From Hippophae tibetana (lineage: Eukaryota > Streptophyta > Magnoliopsida > Rosales > Elaeagnaceae), in the NCBI GenBank assembly GCA_037013495.1, contig CM072801.1:108383816-108447815 (forward strand): DNA of 64,000 nucleotides. Reading direction: 5' to 3'. The notes under the pieces were generated by a model. It worked only from the letters and a program-made list of their open reading frames with translations, had not been told where the DNA came from and did not search any database. The position numbers were made by a program, and so were the translations under genes. Below, in pieces: positions 37,486 through 48,639 of this stretch (its first letter is position 1; each line of letters begins with the position of its first letter).

Positions 37486-39456
37486 AGGTTGTCCGCAAAA
37501 GGGATTCGCATCGTTTCGGATCATAACCTTGGTTGCTAAAAATGGTGTATCTACCTTCACATATCTATTTTTTGAATTTTAGGTTTAAAAAATTTTGTGC
37601 TTTGGAGGTTTTCTCCTCTCTTAAGTCACAATTTCCAAAAAGAGAAAGAAATTGTGTCCTTAAAGTCTTGTCTTTTATTTCAATTTTTTTGACATTGTTT
37701 TCCACTTTGGATTTCATACTTTTATTTTTCTTTAAAATCATGTCATCTTTTACTTTTCTTTGTTTTATGTGTTCCACCTTTCTTTCTTCTTGAGAAAAAC
37801 AAGAGAGCTAATACAGTTCACAGTGTAAAAACAAAAAGAAGGTATTAATTGTGGTTGTAACTAAAAACTGTTATAACTTTTATTTTGTGCATCGAAATGA
37901 GTACTATAACATATCAAATCTGAAGCTCGTTCCGATGCCTAAAAACGCACCGTAGCAATAGTATATTTCCTCACTTTTGTCAACCCAAATTTCATGGTGC
38001 ATACTACATAATGATGTCTTAAACTTTGGTCGCACCTTATTTCGTTGTAATCTCTTCTTGCTCTTTAGGATTTCAATTTGTTCATCTTAGCCCTATTCTT
38101 AGTATTTCAATCTTTCTTATTCCATTGAGTTCCAGCGTTCTTAGGTTGTCCGCAAAACTTGATTCGCATCGTTTGGGATCATAACCTTGGATGTGGAAAA
38201 TGGTGTATCTATCTTCAAATATCTATTTTTAGAATTTTAGATTTAAAAACTTTTGTGCTTTGGAGGTTTTCTCCTCTCTTAAGTCACAATTTCCAAAAAG
38301 GGAAAGAAATTTTGTCCTTAAAGTCTTGTATTTTATTTCAATTTTGTTGACATTGTTTTCCACTTTGGATTTTGATAACTTATTTTTCTTTAAAATCATG
38401 TCATCTTTTACTTTTCTTTGTTTTATGTGTTCCACCTTTCTTTCTTCTTGAGAAAAACAAGAGAGCTAATACAGTTCACAGTGTAAAAACAAAAAGAAGG
38501 TATTAATTGTGGTTGTAACTAAAAACTGTTATAACTTTTATTTTGTCCATCGAAATGAGTACTATAACATATCAAATCTGAAGCTCATTCCGATGCCTAA
38601 AAACGCACAGTAGCAATAGTATATTTCCCCACTTTTGTCAACCCAAATTTCATGGTGCATACTACATAATGATGTCTTAAACTTTGGTCGCACCTTATTT
38701 CATTGTAATCTCTTCTTGCTCTTTAGGATTTCAATTTGTTCATTTTAGCCATATTCTTAGTAATTCAATCAATCTTATTCCATTGAGTTCCAGCGTTCTT
38801 AGGTTGTCCGCAAAATGGATTCGCATCGTTTGGGATCATAACCTTGGTTGCTGAAAATGGTGTATCTACCTTCACATATCTATTTTAAGAATTTTAGGTT
38901 TAAAACATTTTGTGCTTTGGAGGTTTTCTCCTCTCTTAAGTCACAATTTCCAAAAAGATAAAGAAATTGTGTCCTTAAAGTCTTGTCTTTTATTTCAATT
39001 TTGTAGACATTGTTTTCAACTTTGCATTTCATATCTTATTTTTCTTTAAAATCATGTCATCTTTTACTTTTCTTTGTTTTATGTGTTCCACCTTTCTTTC
39101 TTCTTGAGAAAAACAAGAGAGCTAATACAGTTCACAGTGTAAAAACAAAAAGAAGGTATTAATTGTGGTTGTAACTAAAAACTGTTATAACTTTTATTTT
39201 GTCCATCGAAATGAGTTCTATAACATATCAAATCTGAAGCTCGTTCCGATACCTAAAAACGCACCGTAGCAATAGTATATTTCCCCACTTTTGTCAACCC
39301 AAATTTCATGGTGCATACTACATAATGATGTCTTAAACTTTGGTCGCACCTTATTTCGTTGTAATCTCTTCTTGCTCTTTAGTATTTCAATTTGTTCCTC
39401 TTCGCCATATTCTTAGTAATTCAATCAATCTTATTCCATTGAGTTCTAGCGTTCTT
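37486..39456 (+). repeat. C-D-A trimer higher-order repeat, copy 3 (M58-M60), 1971 bp
   Basis: Units 37486 (657), 38143 (658) and 38801 (656). M58 has 'tattttttgaa' in place of 'tatttttagaa' and 'aatcatgtc' in place of 'aatcttgtc'. The M59 tail has 'gtccatcg' and 'caatcaatc' where M56 has 'gtgcatcg' and 'caatctttc'. Otherwise it follows copy 2. M60 leads into the next HOR. Confidence 0.88.
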
Positions 39457-42079
39457 AGGTTGTCCGCAAAAGGGATTCGCATCGTTTGGGATCATAACCT
39501 TGGTTGCTAAAAATGGTGTATCTACCTTCACATATCTATTTTTTGAATTTTAGGTTTAAAAAATTTTGTGCTTTGGAGGTTTTCTCCTCTCTTAAGTCAC
39601 AATTTCCAAAAAGAGAAAGAAATTGTGTCCTTAAAGTCTTGTCTTTTATTTCAATTTTGTTGACATTGTTTTCCACTTTGGATTTCATATCTTATTTTTC
39701 TTTAAAATCATGTCATCTTTTACTTTTCTTTGTTTTATGTGTTCCATCTTTCTTTCTTCTTGAGAAAAACAAGAGAGCTAATACAGTTCACAGTGTAAAA
39801 ACAAAAAGAAGGTATTAATTGTGGTTGTAACTAAAAACTGTTATAACTTTTATTTTGTGCATCGAAATGAGTACTATAACATATCAAATCTGAAGCTCAT
39901 TCCGATGAATAAAAACGCACAGTAGTAATAGTATATTTCCCCACTTTTGTCAACCCAAATTTCATGGTGCATACTACATAATGATGTCTTAAACTTTGGT
40001 CGCACCTTATTTCATTGTAATCTCTTCTTGCTCTTTAGGATTTCAATTTGTTCATTTTAGCCATATTCTTAGTAATTCAATCTTTCTTATTCCATTGAGT
40101 TCCAGCGTTCTTAGGTTGTCCGCAAAATGGATTCGCATCGTTTGGGATCATAACCTTGGTTGCTGAAAATGGTGTATCTACCTTCACATATCTATTTTAA
40201 GAATTTTAGGTTTAAAACATTTTGTGCTTTGGAGGTTTTCTCCTCTCTTAAGTCACAATTTCCAAAAAGAGAAAGAAATTGTGTCCTTAAAGTCTTGTCT
40301 TTTATTTCAATTTTGTAGACATTGTTTTCAACTTTGGATTTCATATCTTATTTTTCTTTAAAATCATGTCATCTTTTACTTTTCTTTGTTTTATGTGTTC
40401 CACCTTTCTTTCTTCTTGAGAAAAACAAGAGAGCTAATACAGTTCACAGTGTAAAAACAAAAAGAAGGTATTAATTGTGGTTGTAACTAAAAACTGTTAT
40501 AACTTTTATTTTGTCCATCGAAATGAGTACTATAACATATCAAATCTGAAGCTCGTTCCGATACCGAAAAACGCACCGTAGCAATAGTATATTTCCCCAC
40601 TTTTGTCAACCCAAATTTCATGGTGCATACTACATAATGATGTCTTAAACTTTGGTCGCACCTTATTTCGTTGTAATCTCTTCTTGCTCTTTAGTATTTC
40701 AATTTGTTCCTCTTCGCCATATTCTTAGTAATTCAATCAATCTTATTCCATTGAGTTCTAGCGTTCTTAGGTTGTCCACAAAAGGGATTCGCATCGTTTG
40801 GGATCATAACCTTGGTTGCTAAAAATGGTGTATCTACCTTCACATATCTATTTTTAGAATTTTAGGTTTAAAAAATTTTGTGCTTTGGAGGTTTTCTCCT
40901 CTCTTAAGTCACAATTTCCAAAAAGAGAAAAAAATTGTGTCCTTAAAGTCTTGTCTTTTATTTCAATTTTTTTGACATTGTTTTCCACTTTGGATTTCAT
41001 ATCTTATTTTTCTTTAAAATCTTGTCATCTTTTACTTTTTTTTGTTTTATGTGTTCCACCTTTCTTTCTTCTTGAGAAAAACAAGAGAGCTAATACAGTT
41101 CACAGTGTAAAAACAAAAAGAAGGTATTAATTGAGGTTGAACTAAAAACTGTTATAACTTTTATTTTGTGCATCGAAATGAGTACTATAACATATCAAAT
41201 CTGAAGCTCATTCCGATGAATAAAAACGCACAGTAGTAATAGTATATTTCCCCACTTTTGTCAACCCAAATTTCATGGTGCATACTACATAATGATGTCT
41301 TAAACTTTGGTCGCACCTTATTTCATTGTAATCTCTTCTTGCTCTTTAGGATTTCAATTTGTTCATTTTAGCCATATTCTTAGTAATTCAATCTTTCTTA
41401 TTCCATTGAGTTCCAGCGTTCTTAGGTTGTCCGCAAAATGGATTCGCATCGTTTGGGATCATAACCTTGGTTGCTGAAAATGGTGTATCTACCTTCACAT
41501 ATCTATTTTAAGAATTTTAGGTTTAAAACATTTTGTGCTTTGGAGGTTTTCTCCTCTCTTAAGTCACAATTTCCAAAAAGATAAAGAAATTGTGTCCTTA
41601 AAGTCTTGTCTTTTATTTCAATTTTGTAGACATTGTTTTCAACTTTGCATTTCATATCTTATTTTTCTTTAAAATCATGTCATCTTTTACTTTTCTTTGT
41701 TTTATGTGTTCCACCTTTCTTTCTTCTTGAGAAAAACAAGAGAGCTAATACAGTTCACAGTGTAAAAACAAAAAGAAGGTATTAATTGTGGTTGTAACTA
41801 AAAACTGTTATAACTTTTATTTTGTCCATCGAAATGAGTTCTATAACATATCAAATCTGAAGCTCGTTCCGATACCTAAAAACGCACCGTAGCAATAGTA
41901 TATTTCCCCACTTTTGTCAACCCAAATTTCATGGTGCATACTACATAATGATGTCTTAAACTTTGGTCGCACCTTATTTCGTTGTAATCTCTTCTTGCTC
42001 TTTAGTATTTCAATTTGTTCCTCTTCGCCATATTCTTAGTAATTCAATCAATCTTATTCCATTGAGTTCTAGCGTTCTT
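39457..42079 (+). repeat. B-A-C-A tetramer higher-order repeat, copy 1 (M61-M64), 2623 bp
   Basis: Units 39457 (B, 'tattttttgaa'), 40113 (A, 'aaaatggattcgc'), 40769 (C, 'gttgtccacaaaagg', 655 bp with 'gaggttgaac') and 41424 (A, 'gataaagaaa', 'ctttgcatttc'). M61 and M63 both carry the doubly mutated core 'gatgaataaaaac' with 'gcacagtagtaatag'. The block recurs at a shift of 2623 bp. Confidence 0.88.
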
Positions 42080-44702
42080 AGGTTGTCCGCAAAAGGGATT
42101 CGCATCGTTTGGGATCATAACCTTGGTTGCTAAAAATGGTGTATCTACCTTCACATATCTATTTTTTGAATTTTAGGTTTAAAAAATTTTGTGCTTTGGA
42201 GGTTTTCTCCTCTCTTAAGTCACAATTTCCAAAAAGAGAAAGAAATTGTGTCCTTAAAGTCTTGTCTTTTATTTCAATTTTGTTGACATTGTTTTCCACT
42301 TTGGATTTCATATCTTATTTTTCTTTAAAATCATGTCATCTTTTACTTTTCTTTGTTTTATGTGTTCCATCTTTCTTTCTTCTTGAGAAAAACAAGAGAG
42401 CTAATACAGTTCACAGTGTAAAAACAAAAAGAAGGTATTAATTGTGGTTGTAACTAAAAACTGTTATAACTTTTATTTTGTGCATCGAAATGAGTACTAT
42501 AACATATCAAATCTGAAGCTCATTCCGATGAATAAAAACGCACAGTAGTAATAGTATATTTCCCCACTTTTGTCAACCCAAATTTCATGGTGCATACTAC
42601 ATAATGATGTCTTAAACTTTGGTCGCACCTTATTTCATTGTAATCTCTTCTTGCTCTTTAGGATTTCAATTTGTTCATTTTAGCCATATTCTTAGTAATT
42701 CAATCTTTCTTATTCCATTGAGTTCCAGCGTTCTTAGGTTGTCCGCAAAATGGATTCGCATCGTTTGGGATCATAACCTTGGTTGCTGAAAATGGTGTAT
42801 CTACCTTCACATATCTATTTTAAGAATTTTAGGTTTAAAACATTTTGTGCTTTGGAGGTTTTCTCCTCTCTTAAGTCACAATTTCCAAAAAGAGAAAGAA
42901 ATTGTGTCCTTAAAGTCTTGTCTTTTATTTCAATTTTGTAGACATTGTTTTCAACTTTGGATTTCATATCTTATTTTTCTTTAAAATCATGTCATCTTTT
43001 ACTTTTCTTTGTTTTATGTGTTCCACCTTTCTTTCTTCTTGAGAAAAACAAGAGAGCTAATACAGTTCACAGTGTAAAAACAAAAAGAAGGTATTAATTG
43101 TGGTTGTAACTAAAAACTGTTATAACTTTTATTTTGTCCATCGAAATGAGTACTATAACATATCAAATCTGAAGCTCGTTCCGATACCGAAAAACGCACC
43201 GTAGCAATAGTATATTTCCCCACTTTTGTCAACCCAAATTTCATGGTGCATACTACATAATGATGTCTTAAACTTTGGTCGCACCTTATTTCGTTGTAAT
43301 CTCTTCTTGCTCTTTAGTATTTCAATTTGTTCCTCTTCGCCATATTCTTAGTAATTCAATCAATCTTATTCCATTGAGTTCTAGCGTTCTTAGGTTGTCC
43401 ACAAAAGGGATTCGCATCGTTTGGGATCATAACCTTGGTTGCTAAAAATGGTGTATCTACCTTCACATATCTATTTTTAGAATTTTAGGTTTAAAAAATT
43501 TTGTGCTTTGGAGGTTTTCTCCTCTCTTAAGTCACAATTTCCAAAAAGAGAAAAAAATTGTGTCCTTAAAGTCTTGTCTTTTATTTCAATTTTTTTGACA
43601 TTGTTTTCCACTTTGGATTTCATATCTTATTTTTCTTTAAAATCTTGTCATCTTTTACTTTTTTTTGTTTTATGTGTTCCACCTTTCTTTCTTCTTGAGA
43701 AAAACAAGAGAGCTAATACAGTTCACAGTGTAAAAACAAAAAGAAGGTATTAATTGAGGTTGAACTAAAAACTGTTATAACTTTTATTTTGTGCATCGAA
43801 ATGAGTACTATAACATATCAAATCTGAAGCTCATTCCGATGAATAAAAACGCACAGTAGTAATAGTATATTTCCCCACTTTTGTCAACCCAAATTTCATG
43901 GTGCATACTACATAATGATGTCTTAAACTTTGGTCGCACCTTATTTCATTGTAATCTCTTCTTGCTCTTTAGGATTTCAATTTGTTCATTTTAGCCATAT
44001 TCTTAGTAATTCAATCTTTCTTATTCCATTGAGTTCCAGCGTTCTTAGGTTGTCCGCAAAATGGATTCGCATCGTTTGGGATCATAACCTTGGTTGCTGA
44101 AAATGGTGTATCTACCTTCACATATCTATTTTAAGAATTTTAGGTTTAAAACATTTTGTGCTTTGGAGGTTTTCTCCTCTCTTAAGTCACAATTTCCAAA
44201 AAGAGAAAGAAATTGTGTCCTTAAAGTCTTGTCTTTTATTTCAATTTTGTAGACATTGTTTTCAACTTTGGATTTCATATCTTATTTTTCTTTAAAATCA
44301 TGTCATCTTTTACTTTTCTTTGTTTTATGTGTTCCACCTTTCTTTCTTCTTGAGAAAAACAAGAGAGCTAATACAGTTCACAGTGTAAAAACAAAAAGAA
44401 GGTATTAATTGTGGTTGTAACTAAAAACTGTTATAACTTTTATTTTGTCCATCGAAATGAGTACTATAACATATCAAATCTGAAGCTCGTTCCGATACCG
44501 AAAAACGCACCGTAGCAATAGTATATTTCCCCACTTTTGTCAACCCAAATTTCATGGTGCATACTACATAATGATGTCTTAAACTTTGGTCGCACCTTAT
44601 TTCGTTGTAATCTCTTCTTGCTCTTTAGTATTTCAATTTGTTCCTCTTCGCCATATTCTTAGTAATTCAATCAATCTTATTCCATTGAGTTCTAGCGTTC
44701 TT
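42080..44702 (+). repeat. B-A-C-A tetramer higher-order repeat, copy 2 (M65-M68)
   Basis: Units 42080 (B), 42736 (A), 43392 (C, 'gttgtccacaaaagg', 655 bp) and 44047 (A). The first three follow M61-M63 closely. The fourth resembles M66 ('gagaaagaaa', 'ctttggatttc') rather than M64, because M66-M67 repeat again as M68-M69 at a shift of 1311 bp. A dimer expansion is thus nested in the tetramer. Confidence 0.86.
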
Positions 44703-45357
44703 AGGTTGTCCACAAAAGGGATTCGCATCGTTTGGGATCATAACCTTGGTTGCTAAAAATGGTGTATCTACCTTCACATATCTATTTTTAGAATTTTAGG
44801 TTTAAAAAATTTTGTGCTTTGGAGGTTTTCTCCTCTCTTAAGTCACAATTTCCAAAAAGAGAAAAAAATTGTGTCCTTAAAGTCTTGTCTTTTATTTCAA
44901 TTTTTTTGATATTGTTTTCCACTTTGGATTTCATATCTTATTTTTCTTTAAAATCTTGTCATCTTTTACTTTTTTTTGTTTTATGTGTTCCACCTTTCTT
45001 TCTTCTTGAGAAAAACAAGAGAGCTAATACAGTTCACATTGTAAAAACAAAAAGAAGGTATTAATTGAGGTTGAACTAAAAACTGTTATAACTTTTATTT
45101 TGTGCATCGAAATGAGTACTATAACATATCAAATCTGAAGCTCGTTCCGATGCCTAAAAACGCACCGTAGCAATAGTATATTTCCCCACTTTTGTCAACC
45201 CAAATTTCATGGTGCATACTACATAATGATGTCTTAAACTTTGGTCGCACCTTATTTCGTTGTAATCTCTTCTTGCTCTTTAGTATTTCAATTTGTTCCT
45301 CTTCGCCATATTCTTAGTAATTCAATCAATCTTATTCCATTGAGTTCTAGCGTTCTT
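44703..45357 (+). repeat. M69, class C, duplicate of M67
   Basis: 655 bp. It shares 'gttgtccacaaaagg', 'gagaaaaaaattg' and 'gaggttgaac' with M67 at 43392. Private changes are 'ttttttgatattg' and 'cacattgtaaaaac'. Its tail changes to the common 'gctcgttccgatgcc' core. Confidence 0.87.
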
Positions 45358-46670
45358 AGGTTGTCCGCAAAAGGGATTCGCATCGTTTGGGATCATAACC
45401 TTGGTTGCTAAAAATGGTGTATCTACCTTCACATATCTATTTTTAGAATTTTAGGTTTAAAAAATTTTGTGCTTTGGAGGTTTTCTCCTCTCTTAAGTCA
45501 CAATTTCCAAAAAGAGAAAGAAATTGTGTCCTTAAAGTCTTGTCTTTTATTTCAATTTTTTTGACATTGTTTTCCACTTTGGATTTCATACTTTTATTTT
45601 TCTTTAAAATCTTGTCATCTTTTACTTTTCTTTGTTTTATGTGTTCCACCTTTCTTTCTTCTTGAGAAAAACAAGAGAGCTAATACAGTTCACAGTGTAA
45701 AAACAAAAAGAAGGTATTAATTGTGGTTGTAACTAAAAACTGTTATAACTTTTATTTTGTGCATCGAAATGAGTACTATAACATATCAAATCTGAAGCTC
45801 ATTCCGATGCCTAAAAACGCACAGTAGCAATAGTATATTTCCCCACTTTTGTCAACCCAAATTTCATGGTGCATACTACATAATGATGTCTTAAACTTTG
45901 GTCGCACCTTATTTCATTGTAATCTCTTCTTGCTCTTTAGGATTTCAATTTGTTCATTTTAGCCATATTCTTAGTAATTCAATCTTTCTTATTCCATTGA
46001 GTTCCAGCGTTCTTAGGTTGTCCGCAAAATGGATTCGCATCGTTTGGGATCATAACCTTGGTTGCTGAAAATGGTGTATCTACCTTCACATATCTATTTT
46101 AAGAATTTTAGGTTTAAAACATTTTGTGCTTTGGAGGTTTTCTCCTCTCTTAAGTCACAATTTCCAAAAAGATAAAGAAATTGTGTCCTTAAAGTCTTGT
46201 CTTTTATTTCAATTTTGTAGACATTGTTTTCAACTTTGGATTTCATATCTTATTTTTCTTTAAAATCATGTCATCTTTTACTTTTCTTTGTTTTATGTGT
46301 TCCACCTTTCTTTCTTCTTGAGAAAAACAAGAGAGCTAATACAGTTCACAGTGTAAAAACAAAAAGAAGGTATTAATTGTGGTTGTAACTAAAAACTGTG
46401 ATAACTTTTATTTTGTCCATCGAAATGAGTTCTATAACATATCAAATCTGAAGCTCGTTCCGATACCTAAAAACGCACCGTAGCAATAGTATATTTCCCC
46501 ACTTTTGTCAACCCAAATTTCATGGTGCATACTACATAATGATGTCTTAAACTTTGGTCGCACCTTATTTCGTTGTAATCTCTTCTTGCTCTTTAGTATT
46601 TCAATTTGTTCCTCTTCGCCATATTCTTAGTAATTCAATCAATCTTATTCCATTGAGTTCTAGCGTTCTT
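45358..46670 (+). repeat. C-A dimer higher-order repeat, copy 1 (M70-M71), 1313 bp
   Basis: Units 45358 (657 bp, 'catacttttattt') and 46015 (656 bp, 'gataaagaaa', 'ctgtgataac', 'gagttctat'). It repeats 1313 bp downstream with the same private 'ctgtgataac'. Confidence 0.88.
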
Positions 46671-47983
46671 AGGTTGTCCGCAAAAGGGATTCGCATCGTT
46701 TGGGATCATAACCTTGGTTGCTAAAAATGGTGTATCTACCTTCACATATCTATTTTTAGAATTTTAGGTTTAAAAAATTTTGTGCTTTGGAGGTTTTCTC
46801 CTCTCTTAAGTCACAATTTCCAAAAAGAGAAAGAAATTGTGTCCTTAAAGTCTTGTCTTTTATTTCAATTTTTTTGACATTGTTTTCCACTTTGGATTTC
46901 ATACTTTTATTTTTCTTTAAAATCTTGTCATCTTTTACTTTTCTTTGTTTTATGTGTTCCACCTTTCTTTCTTCTTGAGAAAAACAAGAGAGCTAATACA
47001 GTTCACAGTGTAAAAACAAAAAGAAGGTATTAATTGTGGTTGTAACTAAAAACTGTTATAACTTTTATTTTGTGCATCGAAATGAGTACTATAACATATC
47101 AAATCTGAAGCTCATTCCGATGCCTAAAAACGCACAGTAGCAATAGTATATTTCCCCACTTTTGTCAACCCAAATTTCATGGTGCATACTACATAATGAT
47201 GTCTTAAACTTTGGTCGCACCTTATTTCATTGTAATCTCTTCTTGCTCTTTAGGATTTCAATTTGTTCATTTTAGCCATATTCTTAGTAATTCAATCTTT
47301 CTTATTCCATTGAGTTCCAGCGTTCTTAGGTTGTCCGCAAAATGGATTCGCATCGTTTGGGATCATAACCTTGGTTGCTGAAAATGGTGTATCTACCTTC
47401 ACATATCTATTTTAAGAATTTTAGGTTTAAAACATTTTGTGCTTTGGAGGTTTTCTCCTCTCTTAAGTCACAATTTCCAAAAAGATAAAGAAATTGTGTC
47501 CTTAAAGTCTTGTCTTTTATTTCAATTTTGTAGACATTGTTTTCAACTTTGGATTTCATATCTTATTTTTCTTTAAAATCATGTCATCTTTTACTTTTCT
47601 TTGTTTTATGTGTTCCACCTTTCTTTCTTCTTGAGAAAAACAAGAGAGCTAATACAGTTCACAGTGTAAAAACAAAAAGAAGGTATTAATTGTGGTTGTA
47701 ACTAAAAACTGTGATAACTTTTATTTTGTCCATCGAAATGAGTTCTATAACATATCAAATCTGAAGCTCGTTCCGATACCTAAAAACGCACCGTAGCAAT
47801 AGTATATTTCCCCACTTTTGTCAACCCAAATTTCATGGTGCATACTACATAATGATGTCTTAAACTTTGGTCGCACCTTATTTCGTTGTAATCTCTTCTT
47901 GCTCTTTAGTATTTCAATTTGTTCCTCTTCGCCATATTCTTAGTAATTCAATCAATCTTATTCCATTGAGTTCTAGCGTTCTT
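46671..47983 (+). repeat. C-A dimer higher-order repeat, copy 2 (M72-M73), 1313 bp
   Basis: Units 46671 (657 bp) and 47328 (656 bp). I noticed no differences from copy 1 on reading, so this appears to be one of the most recent duplications in the window, or an assembly duplication. Confidence 0.87.
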
Positions 47984-48639
47984 AGGTTGTCCGCAAAAGG
48001 GATTCGCATCGTTTGGGATCATAACCTTGGTTGCTAAAAATGGTGTATCTACCTTCACATATCTATTTTAAGAATTTTAGGTTTAAAACATTTTGTGCTT
48101 TGGAGGTTTTCTCCTCTCTTAAGTCACAATTTCCAAAAAGATAAAGAAATTGTGTCCTTAAAGTCTTGTCTTTTATTTCAATTTTGTAGACATTGTTTTC
48201 AACTTTGGATTTCATATCTTATTTTTCTTTAAAATCATGTCATCTTTTACTTTTCTTTGTTTTATGTGTTCCACCTTTCTTTCTTCTTGAGAAAAACAAG
48301 AGAGCTAATACAGTTCACAGTGTAAAAACAAAAAGAAGGTATTAATTGTGGTTGTAACTAAAAACTGTGATAACTTTTATTTTGTCCATCGAAATGAGTT
48401 CTATGACATATCAAATCTGAAGCTCGTTCCGATACCTAAAAACGCACCGTAGCAATAGTATATTTCCCCACTTTTGTCAACCCAAATTTCATGGTGCATA
48501 CTACATAATGATGTCTTAAACTTTGGTCGCACCTTATTTCGTTGTAATCTCTTCTTGCTCTTTAGTATTTCAATTTGTTCCTCTTCGCCATATTCTTAGT
48601 AATTCAATCAATCTTATTCCATTGAGTTCTAGCGTTCTT
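47984..48639 (+). repeat. M74, chimeric unit (class C head, class A body)
   Basis: The head has 'aaaagggattcgc' and 'gttgctaaaaatgg', as in class C units M70 and M72. After about 48055 it has 'tattttaag', 'gataaagaaa', 'gtagacattg' and 'ctgtgataac', as in class A units M71 and M73. The switch falls in the identical 'tgtatctaccttcacata' stretch. This breaks the C-A alternation and is what a single unequal crossover between M72-like and M73-like units would leave. Confidence 0.87.
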
